64,000 bases of DNA, from positions 1 to 64,000 of the forward strand of contig JAILAN010000027.1 in NCBI GenBank assembly GCA_024681595.1, given 5' to 3'. Under the pieces are notes generated by a model, which saw nothing but the letters and a program-made list of their open reading frames with translations, was not told the DNA's origin and searched no databases. This document shows positions 28,433 through 39,108 of this stretch, piece by piece. The stretch's first letter is position 1; each line of letters begins with the position of its first letter. The stretch is from Lachnospiraceae bacterium (lineage in GTDB: Bacteria > Bacillota > Clostridia > Lachnospirales > Lachnospiraceae). A program made the translations under genes and the position numbers.

Positions 28433-29449
28433 TTATCCAATACTTTCAATCCAGTCATAAGCAAGTCCCGGCCATGTGGAAATCGAACTTATCAGTCTTT
28501 GTATATAGGGGTCATCGGTTTTATCCGACAACTTGCTTTCAAGTATTTCTTTTTCGTATGTTTCTTCTTCGTATTTGAACTGAGCCAGTAGTTCATTGAT
28601 GCGCTCTTTTGAGACAGAAACAGTATTTCCGTTTCTGACCGCATCCACAACACGATGATACTGGTCCATAACATATTCTCCTGTTCCTGCATGATTAAAA
28701 TAATCGCTGTTGCATAGACCTAAACCGTGCCAGCCTTCAGGATAAACATAATGCGCAAACGGAATATTGTGTTTTTTAAGAGCCATAGCCATCAGATAAC
28801 TGTTTTCAACAGGAACAGCATCATCCGTTGCTGTCTGCCATAAAAAGCATGGCGGAGTATCATTCACTACGTTTTTCTCTATGGAAAAATATTGAAGCTC
28901 CTCTACGGACGGATGAAAGCCACATAAGGAATAAACAGAATAAATATGTGTATATTCGCCTGTTGTGATGACCGGGTAGGAAAGGATCACTCCATCCGGC
29001 CTGTTTGAGTTCTCATTATATGAAATGTCAGGATCAGATATATCCATATAGTGTACCGCCAGACTTCCACAAAGATGAGCGCCGGCGGAAAACCCGCACA
29101 GTATCAGTTTCTTATTACTGATATGAAGTTCAGAAGAATTCTTCCTTAAATAACGGACAGCCCTGGATATATCATTAAGCGGCTGTTTATGCAAAGGTAC
29201 TGACATAGTCTGGTCAGTTGTATATGTCAGTACAAATGTATTCATTCCCATATCAAAAAAGGCTCTGGCAACCGGTTCGCCTTCATGGGGCGCACACATG
29301 CAGTAACCGCCTCCCGGCACGACCAGCATACAATCTCTGTCTGATGTATCTTCATCATGAATATATGCATGGATATCGGGTCTGAATCCATAAGCGGCTT
29401 TGTAATCGTATTCATCTTCTTTCCATATCTTATGTTCAAAACATCTCAT
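28433..29449 (-). CDS. alpha/beta hydrolase (esterase/lipase-like)
   Basis: 338 aa; [34 protein letters not shown] (GxSxG), [22 protein letters not shown]. Confidence 0.85.
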   Translation of the reverse strand: MRCFEHKIWKEDEYDYKAAYGFRPDIHAYIHDEDTSDRDCMLVVPGGGYCMCAPHEGEPVARAFFDMGMNTFVLTYTTDQTMSVPLHKQPLNDISRAVRYLRKNSSELHISNKKLILCGFSAGAHLCGSLAVHYMDISDPDISYNENSNRPDGVILSYPVITTGEYTHIYSVYSLCGFHPSVEELQYFSIEKNVVNDTPPCFLWQTATDDAVPVENSYLMAMALKKHNIPFAHYVYPEGWHGLGLCNSDYFNHAGTGEYVMDQYHRVVDAVRNGNTVSVSKERINELLAQFKYEEETYEKEILESKLSDKTDDPYIQRLISSISTWPGLAYDWIESIG

Positions 29450-29497
29450 TTGATCATATCCTCAAACAATAGTAATAAAAGTCAAATAAAGAAACAG

Positions 29498-30745
29498 TCA
29501 TGATCTGACATCATAATTTCCATCAATAAGGTATTTATAGGATGTTATCTCCTTAAGTCCCATCGGTCCTCTGGCATGAAGCTTTTGTGTGCTTATCCCG
29601 ATCTCGGCTCCAAGTCCGAATTCAAATCCGTCAGTAAACCTCGTAGAACAATTAACATACACGCAGGCAGCATCTACTTCATTCTGGAACCTTACGGCAT
29701 TATCCTTATCGGATGTCAGAATCGATTCTGAATGATGCGTGGTATACCTGTTAACATGTTCGATAGCCTCATCGATATTATCAACTGTTTTAGCCGAAAG
29801 AATAAGATCAAGGTATTCTGTTGCATAATCTTCTTCTGTAGCCTTTTTACAGTCGATAATATTACAAATTTTTTGATCTGCTCTTATCTCTACGTTCTTG
29901 GTTCTTAATGCTTTGGCAAGTAATGGCATAAACTCATCAACGATTCCGCTGTGCACGATAAGAGATTCCATCGCGTTGCAGACTCCGATCCTCTGGGTTT
30001 TGGCATTAAGTATGACTTCAACAGCTTTATTAAGATCCGCGCTCTTATCGACAAATATATGACAGTTACCGGTTCCGGTTTCAATAACAGGAATAAGGCT
30101 GTTTTCCACAACAGATCTGATAAGGCCTGCGCCTCCCCTCGGGATAAGCAGATCAACATATTCTTTCATTGTCATGAATTGTCTTGTCACTTCCCTGTCT
30201 GTTGACTCAATGAGAAGAATGGCATCCTCCGGGATGTTCAGATCTTTGAGTGCATCCTTTATGATACTCGTTATCATTCTGTTTGAGTTGAGCGCGTCGG
30301 AACCACCCTTTAATATCACTGCGCTTCCGGCTTTGAAACAAAGTGAAAAAGCGTCGGCGGTCACATTCGGTCTTGATTCATATATGATACCGATAACACC
30401 CATCGGAACTGAAACTTTTCTAAGATGAAGTCCATTATTAAGATCTCTTTTTTCAAGAGTTTTTCCTACAGGATCATCCAAAGCGGCAACCTGCTTCAAT
30501 CCTTCGGCGATCCCCGTTATTCTCTTTTCATCTAATCTCAGGCGGTCCAACAGTCCTTCATTCATGCCTTTTTGTGTACCGGCAACAATATCTTCGTGAT
30601 TGGCACTTATTATCTCATCACTTCTTTCGATAAGCCTCCGGGCAGCATGGATCAATGCTTCATTTTTTCTGTCGGATGTAAGCTTTTGTATATCATATTT
30701 TACTTTTTGAGCTCTTTTGCAAAGATCGAGAAGTTTTTCATCCAT
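29498..30745 (-). CDS. proA: glutamate-5-semialdehyde dehydrogenase
   Basis: 415 aa; PMGVIGIIYESRPNVTADAFSLCFKAGSAVILKGGSDA. Confidence 0.96.
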   Translation of the reverse strand: MDEKLLDLCKRAQKVKYDIQKLTSDRKNEALIHAARRLIERSDEIISANHEDIVAGTQKGMNEGLLDRLRLDEKRITGIAEGLKQVAALDDPVGKTLEKRDLNNGLHLRKVSVPMGVIGIIYESRPNVTADAFSLCFKAGSAVILKGGSDALNSNRMITSIIKDALKDLNIPEDAILLIESTDREVTRQFMTMKEYVDLLIPRGGAGLIRSVVENSLIPVIETGTGNCHIFVDKSADLNKAVEVILNAKTQRIGVCNAMESLIVHSGIVDEFMPLLAKALRTKNVEIRADQKICNIIDCKKATEEDYATEYLDLILSAKTVDNIDEAIEHVNRYTTHHSESILTSDKDNAVRFQNEVDAACVYVNCSTRFTDGFEFGLGAEIGISTQKLHARGPMGLKEITSYKYLIDGNYDVRS

Positions 30746-31325
30746 TGATTCTTAAAACCTGCCTTTCGGAAACAATAAGGTCCATTTTTACATCGTTATG
30801 ATCATGTGGTATTTCTTCGTCCATTATCTGCATATCATAGCTGACTGCAGTCTTAATGAGTTTATCATATCTTTTCAAAAAACGATCATAAAATCCTTTA
30901 CCATATCCCATCCTGTTTCCCGACCGATCAAATACTGACCCGGGAACTATGACCATAGTCGTATTATTCTGCATGTTTGCAGTATAACGTCTCAGTGCAT
31001 CCGGTGCAGGTTCCAAAATCCCCTGATATCCGGGTTTAAGATCCGTCATATCATCAATCCTGAAAAAAGAGATATCAAGCCCTTCAACTCTTGGACAATA
31101 TACCTTTTTACCTTCGGACAAAGCCTTTTTAATATAAGGTCTGGTCATGACTTCGCTTCTGTAATCAACATAAAAAAGCAGGGTATCTGCTTCTATATAT
31201 TCATTAAGCTCCGATAAAGACGCAAAAATCTCACAGCTTAAAGATTCTCTGAGGGAAAGCTGCATCCGATCTCTTTTATCAAGAGTTTTAAGTCTCATTT
31301 GATTCTTCAGACTGATATCACTCAC
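30738..31325 (-). CDS. 5-formyltetrahydrofolate cyclo-ligase
   Basis: 195 aa; VIVPGSVFDRSGNRMGYGKGFYDRFL signature. Confidence 0.92.
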   Translation of the reverse strand: MSDISLKNQMRLKTLDKRDRMQLSLRESLSCEIFASLSELNEYIEADTLLFYVDYRSEVMTRPYIKKALSEGKKVYCPRVEGLDISFFRIDDMTDLKPGYQGILEPAPDALRRYTANMQNNTTMVIVPGSVFDRSGNRMGYGKGFYDRFLKRYDKLIKTAVSYDMQIMDEEIPHDHNDVKMDLIVSERQVLRING

Positions 31326-31329
31326 TTTA

Positions 31330-32937
31330 TCACCTGTTGATATGATTATTTGAAACGATCGATCCTGCTACATATTCTGCTGTCCTGATTCCGTCTGTAG
31401 CTGCACTCATAATGCCACCTGCGTATCCTGCTCCTTCACCGCAGACATAGAGCTTGTTTATGCTTGACTGTCCGTCATGTCCCCTTAGCATTCTGATGGG
31501 CGAGGATGTTCTGCTTTCAACCGCATATAATGTAGCGTCATCTGAAGCAAAACCGGGAATTATGCTGTCGAAATGATCAATTCCCTCGATTATGTCTTTC
31601 CTGATATGATCGGGCAGAATATCTCTTATATCGGCATGCTTTACACAGCCTTTCACACAGTCAAAATCTGATTCTTCAGTTTGACTGATTTTATCGAATG
31701 TTCCGTCATTTTTGTATTCAGAATAGTATTGAGCCGGTATGCATCCATGACCCGCATAGTATGCTTTTTTTTCGATATCCTGCTGAAAGTACATTCCGTT
31801 TAAGACATCATCATCTCTCATGTAATCTCCAGGCTCGACAGTAACAACTATAGCACTGTTCGATCTAAATGAATTTCTCCCCGAATAACTCATGCCGTTA
31901 ACAGCAAGCATTCCATCAGACGAAGATGCATTTACAACATATCCTCCCGGACACATGCAGAAAGAATATACTCCTCTTCCATCTTGACATATGTATGTAA
32001 GCTTATAGGATTCATTTTTCAGTTTATCATCATAATCAGATCCGTAAACATAACGGTTTATCACAGAGCATTTGTGTGATATCCGAAGCCCGACTGCAAA
32101 GCCCTTGGGTTCAAGCTTCATGCCATACTCTTTGAGTTTGATAAACGTATCTCTGGCGCTGTGTCCGACGGACAGGACAACCGAATCACTATCTATCATG
32201 TTTCCGTTTATACTGATCGCATTTACGGTGTTATCGGAAATGTACAATCCATCAAGAAGTGAGCGAAAATGAACCTCTCCTCCGAGAGAGATTATCTCAT
32301 TCCTGATACCCTTAACTATCCTGACAAGAACATCGGTTCCGACATGAGGGTGGAAATCCGTCAAAATATCTTTGTCTGCACCGTGTGTGACAAGATCATT
32401 CAAAACAGCTCTCATCATTCCATTCCTGTCTTTGACCTGAGTATTTAATTTACCGTCGGAAAAAGTACCGGCTCCGCCCTCACCGAACTGAACGTTGGAT
32501 ACAGGATCGAGCTTGCCTTCATTCCAGAATTGATTTACTGCCTTTATCCTGTTATCCGCATCATAACCTCTTTCATAAACGACAGGTCTTAATCCGGCTC
32601 TTGCAAGATACAGAGCACAGAACATTCCCGCAGGGCCAAAGCCTATGATGATAGGTCTTTTATCATCACTGACAGATATATCACAAAATGGGAAAACATA
32701 TTTTTTAATATCAGTTTTAATAATCCCGGGATTACGTTTTAAGATCAGATCTTCCCTGTCGGAAAAAATATCAATCGTATAGCAGTAGAAAATATCAGGT
32801 TTCTTTCTGGCGTCGAGCGATCTTTTATGGATGTTGTATTCATATGAGATTCCACGTCCGATAATCTTTGATATCTTATTGCTAAGATCTTCAGATGTAT
32901 GATTGACGGGAAGACGAAGTTCATTGATCCTAAGCAT
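31330..32937 (-). CDS. NAD(P)/FAD-dependent oxidoreductase (YtfP/HI0933-like dehydrogenase)
   Basis: 535 aa; IIGFGPAGMFCALYLARAGLRPVVYERG; VQFGEGGAGTFSDGKL; CGEGAGYAGGIMSAATDGI. Confidence 0.87.
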   Translation of the reverse strand: MLRINELRLPVNHTSEDLSNKISKIIGRGISYEYNIHKRSLDARKKPDIFYCYTIDIFSDREDLILKRNPGIIKTDIKKYVFPFCDISVSDDKRPIIIGFGPAGMFCALYLARAGLRPVVYERGYDADNRIKAVNQFWNEGKLDPVSNVQFGEGGAGTFSDGKLNTQVKDRNGMMRAVLNDLVTHGADKDILTDFHPHVGTDVLVRIVKGIRNEIISLGGEVHFRSLLDGLYISDNTVNAISINGNMIDSDSVVLSVGHSARDTFIKLKEYGMKLEPKGFAVGLRISHKCSVINRYVYGSDYDDKLKNESYKLTYICQDGRGVYSFCMCPGGYVVNASSSDGMLAVNGMSYSGRNSFRSNSAIVVTVEPGDYMRDDDVLNGMYFQQDIEKKAYYAGHGCIPAQYYSEYKNDGTFDKISQTEESDFDCVKGCVKHADIRDILPDHIRKDIIEGIDHFDSIIPGFASDDATLYAVESRTSSPIRMLRGHDGQSSINKLYVCGEGAGYAGGIMSAATDGIRTAEYVAGSIVSNNHINR

Positions 32938-32938
32938 A

Positions 32939-34552
32939 TCAAATCAGATTAAAAGTTCTACCGATAACCAAAATGAAACGTCCAAGCGGACTGACCTCGA
33001 GTTCTTCTTCCTGATATCCTTTAAGCGCCAGCAATATAACAACATAAAGAAGACTGCAGAGTGCAAATACTATTACAAACGATATACTCTTGCCCACAAG
33101 AGGACTGATAACTTTATTAAGGAGCATTCCGATAAGTGCGCTTACCAGTGCTCCTATCATCGACACAACAAATGTCCTGAACCACTCCTGTGTATACTGG
33201 AAAGTTCTTGAAATAAAGACAAAACTGACAAAAGCGATTATCGCATAGAATATAAGGTCCGCTATTATCAATCCTATAACAGACAGATTAAACGTGCAGA
33301 TCATCAAAAAAGCCAGAATGATATGTACAACAAAAGCCAAAGCTGAAATCCCCAGGGAAAAAGCGTAATTCTGCATGCTGATCATCATTTCAGTGAATAT
33401 TACCGTATAAATGGCAAATATTATACATAATGACTGAAGCTGTAGATACAATGCTGTCTGTTCTCCGCTCGAAACATATAACGTATCAAGAATATTATCT
33501 GCCAGAACAGCCACCATGGCCGAAACGAAAAAAGCAAGCGCGGAGCATCTGTGTATCATGAATTTGAGTTTCTCACGGGCATTTCTGTACTCTTCTTTTT
33601 TTATCGCTCCAATAGCTTTGCGAATATAGGGATACGCAAAAACGCAGATAGTAAAAACGATGATCCCTGTTATTGAATAAGCTTTTCCGTAATATTCTCC
33701 AAAAGCAAAATCCAATGAAGTATCTTCAGATCCGTTCTTGAAAATAAGCGCTATATTAAGCACCTGCACCAGAACAAATATCAGAAAGAGGGCAAAAGGA
33801 AGAAGTGCCGTGGCAGCAAGATTTATGACCAGTTGTAAAGGCGAATCAACAACCTTGGAGTAATCCCTGGAATTGCCAAGAGATGACCTGTGCTTAAAAA
33901 GGTACTGCATGACCAGAACATGTATAAGGCAGACAAAACTGGCACATAAAATGCCGGCTGATGCACCCATTGCTCCGTACGAATATGCAAACTCTTCATT
34001 TCTTAAAAGTTCTGATACTCTCTGCCCGTAAACAGAACATACATAGCCTATTAAAGAACCTGATATCGCATATGTTATGACAAACAGTATCAGAGAAAAT
34101 GACAGAACAGAAGTCTGATTCATACCTTTAAAATATCCCTTTACCGCGCCTGAAAAAACATACATGGGGATAGCCGGCAAAATAAGATAATATGACATAT
34201 AAGACAGGTGCAGGTGAAAAAATCTGTTTACAAGAACATTCATTAAAAGCAGAAGTATCAGACTCATAATGATGCCGACCGCAAATGAATATACCATAGC
34301 ATACCTCGATACATTACGGGCGTTAGTATATTGCTGCCTCATCATCCTGTTTTCGACCATTGAAGCGCATGCCTCCTCTATAGCAAATGATGAAGCGCCT
34401 GCAAGTAGAAAAAACAGTTCATTGGCAAGTGAAAAATAGCATACTCCTTTAGAGCCTATGATCCGCACCAATACCAGTCTGAATATCAGTACAAAAACAA
34501 AGGCTAAGAGGAGCAATATGAAGCTTGAACTCTTTCTTTTAGTTTTTGCCAT
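32939..34552 (-). CDS. polysaccharide/lipid flippase, MATE/MVF superfamily (SpoVB-like)
   Basis: 537 aa with about 12-14 hydrophobic segments; N-terminal LFFLLAGASSFAIEEACASMV and SLIGYVCSVYGQ pattern. Confidence 0.7.
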   Translation of the reverse strand: MAKTKRKSSSFILLLLAFVFVLIFRLVLVRIIGSKGVCYFSLANELFFLLAGASSFAIEEACASMVENRMMRQQYTNARNVSRYAMVYSFAVGIIMSLILLLLMNVLVNRFFHLHLSYMSYYLILPAIPMYVFSGAVKGYFKGMNQTSVLSFSLILFVITYAISGSLIGYVCSVYGQRVSELLRNEEFAYSYGAMGASAGILCASFVCLIHVLVMQYLFKHRSSLGNSRDYSKVVDSPLQLVINLAATALLPFALFLIFVLVQVLNIALIFKNGSEDTSLDFAFGEYYGKAYSITGIIVFTICVFAYPYIRKAIGAIKKEEYRNAREKLKFMIHRCSALAFFVSAMVAVLADNILDTLYVSSGEQTALYLQLQSLCIIFAIYTVIFTEMMISMQNYAFSLGISALAFVVHIILAFLMICTFNLSVIGLIIADLIFYAIIAFVSFVFISRTFQYTQEWFRTFVVSMIGALVSALIGMLLNKVISPLVGKSISFVIVFALCSLLYVVILLALKGYQEEELEVSPLGRFILVIGRTFNLI

Positions 34553-34558
34553 ATTGAT

Positions 34559-35761
34559 TTATCTTAAAAAATCATAAAACAGTTTTTCTTCTCCAAGAGT
34601 CTTACGTATGATGTTAATATCCTCAAATGTAAGCTTGGAATTTGAAAAGATCCCGCTTTCGATCTTTTTGTCGATTATAGTATCGATCAATTTATCATAG
34701 TTGATCCTGGCATCTTTATCTTTGGAAAAAAGGTAGCTGATAGATGAAATAACGGTTTCAGCTATAACCAGAACAGCTGTATTTCTGGAAAAGACTCCTT
34801 CATCTTTGGAACTGTAATATTCTCTCATCAGATCTATGACCTCTTCGGGGAGCATATGTTCCTGCATCAATCCATAAGTGTTTTCCCAATTGTTTTCCCC
34901 CCTTAATGAACCTATCCTGTGATAAAAGCCCAAAGCTTTGGTGAGTTTTTCATCGAGTCCCAGCTTAATTGCAAGTTTGGAACACAATACAGCCGTATAG
35001 ATTGAATGATCATAATCCTCTTTCGAGTAATTCTTAAGATCAGACAGCAATTCAAATTCCGGATCCAGGATATCCATATATCGATCATCCTTTTTAAATA
35101 CAAAAGTAAAACTGATGACTTTAAGAAAGATCAGGATCAAAATCACGCATATCAGGACGTTGACAAACGGAATAAAAAACAGATCAAAACCAAAAGTCCT
35201 GTTTGAAAAAAGGATACTGGTCATACAAAGGCATACAAACTGTGAAAAAACCGACACAGCCATAGGGATCAGTATCCTGAAATCTTCATTTACAGTCGAG
35301 AACATCATCACGCAGATGATAGCCGGAACCAGAAAGGCAATCAAAAAGCCAAAAGATGGCTCTTTTGAAAGCAACTCACAGACTACAAGTAACGTAGTAC
35401 CGGCACTGAGCGATGATATCTCATCGGAAACCATGGTAAGAGCAACAAACAGGACCAGATATGGTCTCCCATATTCCGATATCAAAGGAAATACTGCACA
35501 AATCAAAACTCCGGCAGTATAAACCGCGTAAAAACGCCAGGGATGCTTCTCATTATCAAAAAGCAGTCTTTTACTGATCCTCTGTCTTTCATATGCAAAA
35601 ACAATGCCGGTCAGCATCACTGTGAATGCAATGGTATTGCCGGCTATCCTGTCAGTTGTAAATCCGTATAATATTGAAGAGACGACCACTATTATCGGAC
35701 ATAATACGACCGTCAACCATGTATATAATGTACTAGCTTTGCTTTTTTCTGTTTCTTCCAT
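34559..35761 (-). CDS. 7TM-HD (PgpH-like) membrane protein with degenerate HD domain
   Basis: 400 aa; about 7 N-terminal TM segments, C-terminal KEDYDHSIYTAVLCSKLAIKLGLDEKLTKALGFYHRIGSL; adjacent to phoH as pgpH is in many Firmicutes. Confidence 0.65.
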   Translation of the reverse strand: MEETEKSKASTLYTWLTVVLCPIIVVVSSILYGFTTDRIAGNTIAFTVMLTGIVFAYERQRISKRLLFDNEKHPWRFYAVYTAGVLICAVFPLISEYGRPYLVLFVALTMVSDEISSLSAGTTLLVVCELLSKEPSFGFLIAFLVPAIICVMMFSTVNEDFRILIPMAVSVFSQFVCLCMTSILFSNRTFGFDLFFIPFVNVLICVILILIFLKVISFTFVFKKDDRYMDILDPEFELLSDLKNYSKEDYDHSIYTAVLCSKLAIKLGLDEKLTKALGFYHRIGSLRGENNWENTYGLMQEHMLPEEVIDLMREYYSSKDEGVFSRNTAVLVIAETVISSISYLFSKDKDARINYDKLIDTIIDKKIESGIFSNSKLTFEDINIIRKTLGEEKLFYDFLR

Positions 35762-36749
35762 TTACGGAATTATCCTTGTTTTTCTTTTTTGTCAGTTTCA
35801 GTTCATAATCCTCGTATGCTTTTACGATCTTCTGAACCAGCGGATGTCTGACAACGTCCTTTGAAGTGAGATTAATAAATGAGATACCCTCAACGCGATT
35901 TAATACCCTCTGAGCGATATCCAAACCGGATACAACGTCACGGGGAAGATCCTTCTGGGTATCATCACCGGTGACGACAACTTTGGATCCAAAACCGATC
36001 CTTGTCAGGAACATTTTCATCTGTGCCTGAGTAGTATTCTGGGCTTCATCCAGAATAATGTATGCATTATCAAGGGTTCGTCCTCTCATGTAGGCCAATG
36101 GTGCGACCTCTATGAGTCCTTTTTCCATATTTCTGAGGAACGATTCCGCTCCCATTATCTGATACAGAGCGTCATATAAAGGGCGAAGGTAGGGATCGAC
36201 CTTTGACTGAAGATCGCCCGGCAAAAAACCAAGCTTCTCACCTGCTTCTATTGCGGGACGTGTTAGTATTATCCTTTCAACTTCACCTGCTTTGAATGCC
36301 GTAATCGCCATTGCCATTGCAAGATAGGTCTTGCCTGTTCCTGCAGGACCGATGCCAAATACGATCATGTTTTTTTTGATGGCCTCTACGTACTTCATCT
36401 GTCCTAATGTCTTGGGCTTTACAGGTCTTCCGGATACGGTATGGCAGATTATCTCTTCACCGATATCAAGGATAGAGCCGGAACTGTCTTCTTCTTTTAA
36501 TGAAATTGCATAATCTATCTTTTGCTCGTCTATTGTATTACCTCTTTCAGACAATTTGATAAGGTCATCTATCATTTTGCATGCATCCCGGACACTGTTC
36601 TCGTCCCCGTTGATCTTAAGGCTTCCGTTTCGGTCAACGATATCTACATTAAGTTCTTTTTCAATCTTTTTAATATGACAGTCGAACTGCCCGAAGACAT
36701 TTTTCAGGTCTTCGCTGTTCAACTCCGATAAAGAATACACTGTTTCCAT
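35733..36749 (-). CDS. phoH: PhoH-family ATPase
   Basis: 338 aa; FGIGPAGTGKTYLAMAMA, IILTRPAIEAGEKLGFLPGDL, IILDEAQNTTQAQMKMFLTRIGFGSKVVVTGD. Confidence 0.95.
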   Translation of the reverse strand: METVYSLSELNSEDLKNVFGQFDCHIKKIEKELNVDIVDRNGSLKINGDENSVRDACKMIDDLIKLSERGNTIDEQKIDYAISLKEEDSSGSILDIGEEIICHTVSGRPVKPKTLGQMKYVEAIKKNMIVFGIGPAGTGKTYLAMAMAITAFKAGEVERIILTRPAIEAGEKLGFLPGDLQSKVDPYLRPLYDALYQIMGAESFLRNMEKGLIEVAPLAYMRGRTLDNAYIILDEAQNTTQAQMKMFLTRIGFGSKVVVTGDDTQKDLPRDVVSGLDIAQRVLNRVEGISFINLTSKDVVRHPLVQKIVKAYEDYELKLTKKKNKDNSVNGRNRKKQS

Positions 36750-36759
36750 CTGTCAGTAT

Positions 36760-37422
36760 TTAAACTTCCCGTTCAAAAATATCGGGATATATCTCTTCTA
36801 TGATCCTGTCTACATATGCTCCGTCAAGATTCATATACTGATTGTTGATCATATCCTTAAGTTCACTGATCCTGCCAAAATATCTTAACTCCTCAGTTTC
36901 ATCGGTAAAACCGATCCTGGAATCCATTTGTGCTTTATCAACATTTTCAACGAGCCACTTTTTTATCGTTTCGGTAAGATTATTCTCGGAATAAGCCTTA
37001 TTCATAAACAATCTGGAATTGCGCATTGAAACAAAGCCCATAATGAGGAACAGGAAGAACAATACCCCCATAACACCACAGACCATATATTTGCCTGAAG
37101 GTGTAAGGGAATTAGGTATATATCCCAGAAAATAAGCAATATCAGTAACAAACCCTACTGCTCCTACCAGAATGAGAATGTAAGCGCTGCTTTTGTTTTC
37201 TCTGGCTCTTTCTTCATTATTAACGTACAGTTCTACTTTTTGAGCCGGTTTTTCAACCTCATCCTGATCGTTATACAGCATACGGAGGAGCTGGTTTGGG
37301 TCTATTGACTGCTCCTTATCATCACAAACTAAAGAGAGGTCGTCGACCAGTTCGCACTCACAATCGGGACAAACTGTGACACCCTCTCTGTATTCATACC
37401 TGCATTTAGGACACCAAGCCAT
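36760..37422 (-). CDS. zinc-ribbon membrane protein, hypothetical
   Basis: 220 aa; N-terminal CPKCRYEYREGVTVCPDCECEL; two central TM segments. Confidence 0.75.
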   Translation of the reverse strand: MAWCPKCRYEYREGVTVCPDCECELVDDLSLVCDDKEQSIDPNQLLRMLYNDQDEVEKPAQKVELYVNNEERARENKSSAYILILVGAVGFVTDIAYFLGYIPNSLTPSGKYMVCGVMGVLFFLFLIMGFVSMRNSRLFMNKAYSENNLTETIKKWLVENVDKAQMDSRIGFTDETEELRYFGRISELKDMINNQYMNLDGAYVDRIIEEIYPDIFEREV

Positions 37423-37502
37423 GTGAATCCCTCCCCAAAAGCCAAATTACACTAAGTATTATTTTAGCATTGAAGAGGCTATTATTCCACATTTTTTTGT
37501 GG

Positions 37503-38642
37503 TTATTCATAGGAAATGACGCCTATATTCTTGTTATCTTTTTCGGATATCCACATATAGCTGTCAGGGTTCTCTCTGTCAGTCATGACCGGACCTCGCT
37601 TGAGATTGTCCCTGCTTTCTGAAATATACTCAAAAGACCCGTTTTTTGCCATGCCTTCCCAGTCATGGTAATCTCCGTCCTTGTCTGTTGAAGTGCAATA
37701 TACACTGCCATCTATCAGCCCGTCCTTGTATGAGCAGATGTAGTTGGTTATATAATTCTTATTCGGACTTAACAGCTCGGATCTGTATTCATAATGATCC
37801 TGCCCCTGCCCGTTGGGCTTATCATTTTTAAATTCGCCCTGATACTCATGATAGACCAGTTTATCACGTGTATCGGATTCATCATGTATATGAAAATGAA
37901 CCCATTTACCGGAACCGCTCCTTTGTCCGTGGACAAAATCTCCGTAATAATACCGGTTATCGGAATATACCGCTATCCCTTTACCGTCAGGCCGTCCTTC
38001 GCCGTCTACATCACCGTAGTAATAACAATCCTCATTGGTAAAATTCAGGGAATACGACATAGCTATATACCGGTCAAGATATGCCAGATCTTTTATTGCC
38101 TCATTATGGTTCTCGGAAAAATAGCCTTCCATTTCCTTTAGATTGGATTTGGTATCGAACTTAACCTTTGTGTAGTCCTTTTTACCGGTTTCCATTGGCA
38201 AACCGTGAACAGCAAACCCGTTATCATCTTCAGTGTTTTCTGAAGCATCCGTCATATTTGGGTCTGTTTCAATACCGGGAGTAGGAATATCCTGGGAGTT
38301 TACTGTAGCAGAAGCTGTGGGTTTCGGTGTGATCACCGGTTCGGCAGTCGGAAGATCCGATTCTACTTTTGAATAATCGATTATATTGTTTTGAAGATCT
38401 TCGGCATTATCATTCTTATTCTTTTTGATATTAAGAATGACCAGTAATAGAATAATACACAGTAAAAAAACACCGGCAAGCAAAGCAAATCTTATCAAAT
38501 ATCCTTTTTTGCTCTCTTCTTTGAAATATTCGTCTTCAAAGAGCTCCTCCGATGATTTTTCATTATTCAAAGAATCATCTGCTTCACTATCAAGATCCTG
38601 TATATTTAATTCTTCATCAATTTCATCTTCATATTTGGACAT
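37503..38642 (-). CDS. membrane-anchored MORN-repeat protein
   Basis: 379 aa; one TM segment, then YYYGDVDGEGRPDGKGIAVYSDNRYYYGDFVHGQRSGSGKW and YQGEFKNDKPNGQGQDHYEY. Confidence 0.8.
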   Translation of the reverse strand: MSKYEDEIDEELNIQDLDSEADDSLNNEKSSEELFEDEYFKEESKKGYLIRFALLAGVFLLCIILLLVILNIKKNKNDNAEDLQNNIIDYSKVESDLPTAEPVITPKPTASATVNSQDIPTPGIETDPNMTDASENTEDDNGFAVHGLPMETGKKDYTKVKFDTKSNLKEMEGYFSENHNEAIKDLAYLDRYIAMSYSLNFTNEDCYYYGDVDGEGRPDGKGIAVYSDNRYYYGDFVHGQRSGSGKWVHFHIHDESDTRDKLVYHEYQGEFKNDKPNGQGQDHYEYRSELLSPNKNYITNYICSYKDGLIDGSVYCTSTDKDGDYHDWEGMAKNGSFEYISESRDNLKRGPVMTDRENPDSYMWISEKDNKNIGVISYE

Positions 38643-38726
38643 ATTAATCTCCGATCAACAAAATGATAATATATGGCAACAGCCTGACACATAGAATATG
38701 ATATCTGAAAATTATTAACTGGGGAA

Positions 38727-38750
38727 AATAAAATCCTTAAGATTTTCTTA
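38727..38750 (-). terminator. Possible terminator near the yraN 3' end
   Basis: Minus strand AAAATC-TTAA-GGATTTTATTTT just beyond the yraN stop. Confidence 0.5.
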
Positions 38751-38752
38751 AA

Positions 38753-39106
38753 TCAGCACTGATACTCAAATGCATTTTCATAATAAGATATATCATCACC
38801 AAGGATGCAGGCAACATCAAATCTCATCTGCAGATTCGAGAACTGCCGGTGTGAGCTAATATAATATGCAGAAGTTTTGCATATTTTTCTGACTTTTGAG
38901 GGACTGATGGCTTCTTCAGGAAATCCGGTTTTGGAATCCTTCCTGTATTTGACTTCAACGAAGCATATATTTCCATCCTTTAACGCAATGATGTCTATTT
39001 CGCCGTATCTTGAATAAAAATTCCGATCCAGAATTGTATATCCGCAATGGATCAAATGATCACATACCTTGTTTTCATAAACAGAGCCGGTTTTTCTATT
39101 GTTCAA
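38753..39106 (-). CDS. yraN: YraN family protein (UPF0102, endonuclease-like fold)
   Basis: 117 aa; GSVYENKVCDHLIHCGYTILDRNFYSRYGEIDIIALKDGNICFVEVKYR. Confidence 0.93.
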   Translation of the reverse strand: MNNRKTGSVYENKVCDHLIHCGYTILDRNFYSRYGEIDIIALKDGNICFVEVKYRKDSKTGFPEEAISPSKVRKICKTSAYYISSHRQFSNLQMRFDVACILGDDISYYENAFEYQC

Positions 39107-39108
39107 AT

